A stretch of DNA of 64,000 nucleotides from Pseudomonadota bacterium. GTDB lineage: Bacteria > Pseudomonadota > Alphaproteobacteria > Caulobacterales > Caulobacteraceae. Below the pieces are notes generated by a model. It saw nothing but the letters and a program-made list of their open reading frames with translations. It was not told the origin of the DNA and searched no databases. Position 1 is the first letter of the stretch. The number at the start of each line of letters is the position of its first letter. The DNA lies in the NCBI GenBank assembly GCA_023451375.1, contig JAEXZS010000061.1, forward strand, positions 1 to 64,000, in the 5' to 3' direction. A program made the position numbers and the translations under genes. This document shows positions 60,154-64,000 of the stretch, one piece after another.

Positions 60154-60798
60154 CTAAAGACCGTGCTTCGCGCGCGCCGCCTCGACGATACGGCGGGCCG
60201 CATCGAAGGCGGCCTCTATATCCATATCGGTCGTGTCCAGCAAGACCGCGTCGTCCGCCTGCACCATGGGCGCCGCGCCGCGACCGGCGTCCCGCTCGTC
60301 CCTACGGCGGATGTCGGCCAGCATGTCGTCCAAGGCGATGTCGAAACCGCGCGCGGTCAGCTGCTTCCATCGGCGCGCGGCGCGGACCTCGGGCGCGGCG
60401 GTGACGAACAGCTTGGCGGTCGCTTCGGGCGCGATGACGGTGCCGATGTCGCGACCGTCCAGCACCGCCCCGCCCGGTTGCCCGGCGAAGGCCTGCTGCA
60501 GTTCGAGTAAGGCAGCACGTACGGCGGGATGACCGGCCACGCGGCTGGCCGCCTCCCCCGCCTCGCCGGTCGTCAGGCGCTCGTCCTCGGTCAGGCCCGC
60601 CGGAACCAGCGAGCGCGCCGCCGCCGCCGCCGCATCCTCATCGCCCAGCGCGTGGCCGTCGCCCAGCACCTTCACCCCGACCGCGCGGTACAGCAGCCCG
60701 GTGTCGAGGTGCGGCAGACCATAGGTGCGCGCCAGCCGCGCGGCGATGGTCCCCTTGCCTGACGCAGCCGGGCCATCAACGGCGATGATCAGGCTCAT
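60154..60798 (-). CDS. cmk: Cytidylate kinase
   Basis: A 214-residue kinase of CMP and dCMP. Walker A is 'DGPAASGKGTIA', with 'YGLPHLDTGLLYRAVG', 'DGRDIGTVIAPEA' and 'RDERDAGRG' in order. The ATG at 60798 overlaps the aroA stop by 4 bases. Confidence 0.96.
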   Translation of the reverse strand: MSLIIAVDGPAASGKGTIAARLARTYGLPHLDTGLLYRAVGVKVLGDGHALGDEDAAAAAARSLVPAGLTEDERLTTGEAGEAASRVAGHPAVRAALLELQQAFAGQPGGAVLDGRDIGTVIAPEATAKLFVTAAPEVRAARRWKQLTARGFDIALDDMLADIRRRDERDAGRGAAPMVQADDAVLLDTTDMDIEAAFDAARRIVEAARAKHGL

Positions 60799-62102
60799 GC
60801 GATCCGCCCGCCCAGCCCGTTGATCATGTCGACGAAGCCGGGGAAGCTGGTGGCGATCATGCCCGGCTCGTCGACCGAGACGGGCTGTTCGGCGGCGAGG
60901 CCGAGCACCAGGTGGCTCATGGCGATGCGGTGGTCGTGAGCGGTGTGGACGACGCCTCCGCCGCGCACCGGCCCGCCGGTGACAATGAAGCCTTCCGGCT
61001 CCTCCTCCACCTCGACGCCGCAGGCGCGCAGGCCGGCGACCATGAGCGAGATTCGGTCGCTTTCCTTGACCCGCATCTCGCCCACGCCGCGCATGACCGT
61101 CCGGCCCTCGGCGAAGGCGGCGGTTGCGGCCAGGATCGGATACTCGTCGATCATGGAGGCTGCGCGGTCCTCGGGCACGATCACGCCTTTCAGCGCCGAG
61201 TGGCGGGCGGTGATGTCGCCGACCTCCTCGCCCCCGGCCATGCGACGATTCCTGACGGTCAGGTCGGCGCCCATCTCGATCCAGGTGTCGAACAGCCCTG
61301 TGCGCAGCGGGTTGAGCATCACCCCGGCCACCGTCACCTCCGACCCTGGTACGATCAGCCCGGCGGCCAGCGGAAAGGCCGCGGATGACGGATCGCCCGG
61401 CACGGCCACGGCGGTTCCCTTCAGCGGCTGGCCGCCCCGCAGGGTGATCTTCCAGCCCGCACCCTGTTCCTCGACCCCGACCTCGGCGCCGAAAGCGCGC
61501 AGCATGCGTTCGGTGTGGTCGCGGCTCTTCTCCGGTTCGGCCACCGAGGTAACGCCCTCCGCGTTCAGCCCGGCCAGCAGAATGGCCGATTTCACCTGGG
61601 CCGAAGCCACCGACTGCACGTAGTCGATGGCGCGCAGCGCGCCGCCGCTCAGGGTGACGGGCAGCCGATCCTCGGCCGCGAGCCAGCCGAACCGCGCGCC
61701 CATGTCGGCCAGCGGCCCGGTGACCCGTTTCATCGGCCGCTTGCGCAGCGATAGATCGCCGTCGAAGGTGGCGGTCAGCGGATAGCCCGCGGCGGCCCCC
61801 ATCAGCAAGCGTACGCCGGTGCCGGCGTTGCCGCAGTCGATCACGCTCATCGGCGTGCGGAACCCCGCCGCCCCTTCGATCCGCCAGCGGCCGTCGCCCA
61901 GCCGCTCGACCCGCCCGCCGAACGCCTCCACGGCGCGCGCGGTGGCCAAGACGTCGTCGCCCTCCAGCAGCCCCTCGACCTCGGTCACGCCGGACGCCAT
62001 CCCGCCCAGGATCATCGCGCGGTGCGACATCGACTTGTCGCCCGGGGCGCGGACCACGCCCCTGAGGGCTTGCGAACGGGTGGCGGTCAGTTGGGAGGGC
62101 AT
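60795..62102 (-). CDS. aroA: 3-phosphoshikimate 1-carboxyvinyltransferase (EPSP synthase)
   Basis: A 435-residue EPSP synthase of the shikimate pathway. 'APGDKSMSHRAMILGGMASG', 'CGNAGTGVRLLMGAA', 'SAQVKSAILLAGL' and 'DHTERMLRAFG' are present. The 'GNAGTG' active-site loop reads GNAGTGVR, the alphaproteobacterial form. The ATG at 62102 is the family start; it is coupled to cmk. Confidence 0.97.
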   Translation of the reverse strand: MPSQLTATRSQALRGVVRAPGDKSMSHRAMILGGMASGVTEVEGLLEGDDVLATARAVEAFGGRVERLGDGRWRIEGAAGFRTPMSVIDCGNAGTGVRLLMGAAAGYPLTATFDGDLSLRKRPMKRVTGPLADMGARFGWLAAEDRLPVTLSGGALRAIDYVQSVASAQVKSAILLAGLNAEGVTSVAEPEKSRDHTERMLRAFGAEVGVEEQGAGWKITLRGGQPLKGTAVAVPGDPSSAAFPLAAGLIVPGSEVTVAGVMLNPLRTGLFDTWIEMGADLTVRNRRMAGGEEVGDITARHSALKGVIVPEDRAASMIDEYPILAATAAFAEGRTVMRGVGEMRVKESDRISLMVAGLRACGVEVEEEPEGFIVTGGPVRGGGVVHTAHDHRIAMSHLVLGLAAEQPVSVDEPGMIATSFPGFVDMINGLGGRIA

Positions 62103-62230
62103 CGTCACCCGCTTCGGCTGCAAATGTCGGAAAGGCCGCGCGGGGGCGCGAAAGATGGCTTTTGACAGCGGCCCTCGGGGGTGGCAAGGGACGCGGCCGA
62201 ATTCCAACCCCTGTTTCCAAGGTCTATCCC

Positions 62231-62695
62231 GTGGCCAAACCCGAGCTGGGCGCCAAGCAGGTCTGCCCCAACTGCCAGGCGAAGTTCTACGATCTGAACC
62301 GCCGTCCCGCGCATTGCCCCAAATGCGCGACCGACTTTGACCCCGAGGAAGCGCTGAAGCTGCGCGGCCGTCGCGTCCGTCCGGGCTATCCGGCCGACGA
62401 GGAGGAGACCGAGGATCAGGTCAAGGAGAAGCCTGCCGGCGACGAGGACGAGGAAGAAGAAGTCCGCGCCCCCGAAATCGACGAGGAGGGCCACGAGCCT
62501 ATCCTCACGCCGGACGACGACGAGGATACCCCGGCCGACGCCGCCGACGAGCCCGGCATGGGATCGACCGACGGCGACGACGACGACGTTCTCGACGACG
62601 ATGACGACGACGATTCCGTCCCCTTCATCGAGGACGAGGACGACGACGCCTTCGACGACGACATCGCCAAACCGGCGAAGTCGGACGACGACTGA
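62231..62695 (+). CDS. TIGR02300-family (FYDLN acid) protein
   Basis: A 154-residue protein starting at GTG 62231. The N-terminal zinc-ribbon-like part has 'VCPNCQAKFYDLNRRPAHCPKC' (two CxxC pairs with FYDLN between). The rest is extremely acidic, with long Asp/Glu runs from about residue 60. The family is found in alphaproteobacteria next to aroA and tRNA-Ala. The function is unknown. Confidence 0.92.
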   Translation: MAKPELGAKQVCPNCQAKFYDLNRRPAHCPKCATDFDPEEALKLRGRRVRPGYPADEEETEDQVKEKPAGDEDEEEEVRAPEIDEEGHEPILTPDDDEDTPADAADEPGMGSTDGDDDDVLDDDDDDDSVPFIEDEDDDAFDDDIAKPAKSDDD

Positions 62696-62707
62696 CGCGA
62701 CCTCCAG

Positions 62708-62744
62708 ATCCCCGCCCACGCCTAGGCATGGACGGGGATTTTTC
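62708..62744 (+). terminator. Intrinsic terminator after the FYDLN gene
   Basis: ATCCCCG (62708-62714) pairs with CGGGGAT (62733-62739) across a longer loop with some extra pairing, followed by TTTTT. Confidence 0.75.
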
Positions 62745-62814
62745 CGCTTAACGCTTGATAAAGAACAGGATTTTCTCGAGCGGGATTGAAACGAAAATAA
62801 AAGTGGAAACGGGC

Positions 62815-62843
62815 TTGATCCTGAAAAAGCCCTGACATAGTTT
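62815..62843 (+). promoter_or_regulatory. Candidate tRNA-Ala promoter
   Basis: TTGATC (62815-62820) is 17 bases from TAGTTT (62838-62843), followed by a GC-rich stretch, in the arrangement seen for alphaproteobacterial tRNA promoters. It lies about 60 bases before the tRNA. Confidence 0.5.
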
Positions 62844-62901
62844 CCGCCGCCTCGCCGGGGGCCATCGCAAGACGGACACGGCGATCCAGACCGAAAGGTC
62901 C

Positions 62902-62977
62902 GGGGCTATAGCTCAGTTGGTAGAGCGCTTGAATGGCATTCAAGAGGTCAGCGGTTCGACTCCGCTTAGCTCCACCA
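62902..62977 (+). tRNA. tRNA-Ala (anticodon GGC)
   Basis: A 76-base cloverleaf. The acceptor stem GGGGCTA pairs with TAGCTCC, the D-arm is GCTCAGTTGGTAGAGC, the anticodon stem is CTTGA/TCAAG with loop ATGGCAT (anticodon GGC, reading GCC), and the T-arm has GGTTCGACT. The CCA end is encoded. A terminator hairpin follows 9 bases later. Confidence 0.97.
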
Positions 62978-62986
62978 GTTTCCTGA

Positions 62987-63019
62987 AGCCCGGTCGCGAA
63001 AGCGGCCGGGCTTCTCTGC
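62987..63019 (+). terminator. Intrinsic terminator after tRNA-Ala
   Basis: AGCCCGGTCGC/GCGGCCGGGCT forms an 11-bp stem (one mismatch) with a GAAA loop, followed by TCTCTGCTT. Confidence 0.8.
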
Positions 63020-63147
63020 TTCCGGACGGCGCTCGCGTCGTCGATCGGTGAGATTCGCTTAACCTCGTCCGTGAACCGGACCGCAAGCGGCCGCCGCTAG
63101 GGTGCAGCCCAGGACGAAGTATCCGTCCGGCCAGTGAGCATCCGCCC

Positions 63148-63522
63148 ATGCTGTTTCTTCTGAACGACGTCGTGTTCGACCTGGACGAGGCCTGTCCGGC
63201 CACGCCCGCCGACGCGCGCCGTTTCGAGCAACTCGGGTTCGACTATGTGCTGGAGTTGGGTTGCGAGCTGTTCGCCGAGGATCCGCTGCTGCATCGCAAT
63301 GATCCAGCGCGGGCCCGCCGGCTGGCCTGGCTGATCGCCAACCGCAGTTCCGACGTGAACGCCGCGCTGTTCGCCGCACCGGAAGCGGGATGCGAGCCGG
63401 ATCTGGTCGAGCCGCGCTTCTGCGCCCTGCCCGACATGGTCATGCGGCAGTTGCAAGCCAAGGGTCGCCGGCTCGACGCCGTCGCGGCCGACCGCGCGGT
63501 GTGGAACCGCCTCGCCGCCTAG
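63148..63522 (+). CDS. Conserved-looking protein of unknown function
   Basis: A 124-residue soluble protein ('FLLNDVVFDLDEACPA' at the N-terminus, then helices with 'ARRFEQLGFDYVLELGCELFAEDP' and 'ARRLAWLIANRSSDVNAALF'). It has two or three cysteines and no membrane segment. The reading frame shows normal codon bias for the region, so it is probably real. No family was recognised. Confidence 0.65.
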   Translation: MLFLLNDVVFDLDEACPATPADARRFEQLGFDYVLELGCELFAEDPLLHRNDPARARRLAWLIANRSSDVNAALFAAPEAGCEPDLVEPRFCALPDMVMRQLQAKGRRLDAVAADRAVWNRLAA

Positions 63523-63534
63523 AGCCGGCCGCGC

Positions 63535-63681
63535 CTACAAGGCGGCGCTGAACAGGACGTGCACCAGCGTCGCCACACCCACGATGAAGCCGAAGCCCAC
63601 CAGCAATCCAACAGCAGGGTGAAGCGGAGTCTTCTCGCCGCGCACACGCGCGATACGGTCTTCAGGATGGATCACAGCCAT
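63535..63681 (-). CDS. Small single-TM protein (48 residues)
   Basis: A short gene: basic/acidic N-terminus ('MAVIHPEDRIARVRGEKTPL'), then one TM helix ('AVGLLVGFGFIVGVATLVHVLFSAAL'). The ATG at 63681 has AAAGGA upstream (AAAGGAAACGACG). It fits a small inner-membrane protein. It is convergent with the upstream 124-residue gene, 12 bases apart. Confidence 0.65.
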   Translation of the reverse strand: MAVIHPEDRIARVRGEKTPLHPAVGLLVGFGFIVGVATLVHVLFSAAL

Positions 63682-63842
63682 CGTCGTTTCCTTTCCCTAT
63701 GCGGAGGGGCCGGCTCTGACGGTCGGATCGACTCCGCAATAGGACAATGGCTTCAATGGCCCTTGGTTGCCAAGGGTCATTGACGGACACCCTTGCCCGC
63801 CATCACAACCGTTGCGATTGTCGCCCGTGTTTGGGGAGTGTG

Positions 63843-64000
63843 ATGAGTCGACAATCAATCTTCGTCGTCGGGCTTGCGACGGTCATGGCGACGGTCATGG
63901 CGACGGCCTTGCTGGGCGCGCCGAGCGCCGCTCGCGCCGACTGGTTGCGAGCGGAAAGCGAGCGTTTCATCGTTTATAGCGACGGCGGCGAGCGCGACCT
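63843..64000 (+). CDS. Exported protein, 5' part only (cut by window end)
   Basis: The first about 52 residues of a gene that continues beyond the window. A signal peptide (residues 1 to about 32, 'ALLGAPSAARA') is followed by 'DWLRAESERFIVYSDGGERDL', a start typical of alphaproteobacterial exported proteins of the DUF1570/TPR type, though this is uncertain from so little sequence. A 12-base unit, GCGACGGTCATG, is duplicated inside the signal peptide (63876-63899). GGGGAGTG precedes the ATG. Confidence 0.6.
   Translation, partial: MSRQSIFVVGLATVMATVMATALLGAPSAARADWLRAESERFIVYSDGGERD

Overview
This 64 kb window is high-GC chromosomal DNA from an alphaproteobacterium, almost certainly a stalked-bacterium relative (order Caulobacterales, most like Brevundimonas). 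The strongest lineage evidence is a complete hfaA-hfaB-hfaD holdfast-anchor operon (1454-4099). It is supported by a TipF-like degenerate EAL protein, the aroA-cmk-rpsA-ihfB order, a FYDLN acidic protein next to a tRNA-Ala, and DUF2093 and CarD proteins. Organism identity is inferred from gene content; no alignment was run.

Layout. 1-9 kb: CBS protein, rhomboid protease, the holdfast-anchor operon, a DJ-1/PfpI protein, a large M16 peptidase with its terminator, and a secreted Pro/Asn-rich protein. 9-16 kb: ileS, a palindromic repeat element, mutL, a low-molecular-weight phosphatase, a small membrane protein, and an ECF sigma factor with a membrane partner. 16-24.5 kb: rsmD, an RluB-type pseudouridine synthase head-to-head with tadA, an MliC-like lipoprotein, aroB-aroK divergent from xerD, a broken HicBA-like toxin-antitoxin remnant, accA, and a response regulator with a helical partner. 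24.5-35.7 kb: Atm1-type ABC exporter, threonine aldolase, MscS channel, CPA2 antiporter, DUF2093, lipid A acyltransferase, SDR, TipF-like protein, HAD hydrolase, MaoC hydratase and ribF. 35.7-45.9 kb: gamma-carbonic anhydrase, a highly structured terminator-ended non-coding stretch, phoH, carD, DUF808 and DUF3617 proteins, rpmB, a heme oxygenase-bacteriophytochrome operon, an EamA transporter, a cold-shock protein, an extensin-like protein and a DUF378 protein. 46-57 kb: serine hydrolase, PPK2, a repeat-rich gap, tldD, two small membrane or secreted proteins, TraB/GumN protein, TonB-dependent receptor, POT peptide transporter and an acetyltransferase-like protein. 57-64 kb: mscL, ihfB, rpsA, cmk, aroA, FYDLN protein, tRNA-Ala(GGC), two small genes, and the start of a secreted protein cut by the window end.

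Most of the window is ordinary housekeeping sequence with tight packing: many ATGA or TGATG overlaps and several convergent 3' overlaps. There is no prophage, insertion sequence, CRISPR array or large island. Functional groups visible together are surface attachment (hfaABD), shikimate and translation genes (aroB-aroK, aroA-cmk-rpsA-ihfB), and red-light sensing (bphO makes the biliverdin chromophore that BphP binds).

The least explained parts are: the structured stretch before phoH (about 36310-36552); three tandem palindromic units before tldD (48221-48411); composite palindromic elements at 12115-12274, 33237-33366 and 48116-48216; an IleS whose C-terminal zinc-binding cysteines are mostly lost; a fused and frame-shifted HicBA remnant; and an ECF sigma gene whose coding similarity runs upstream of its first ATG without a standard start codon.
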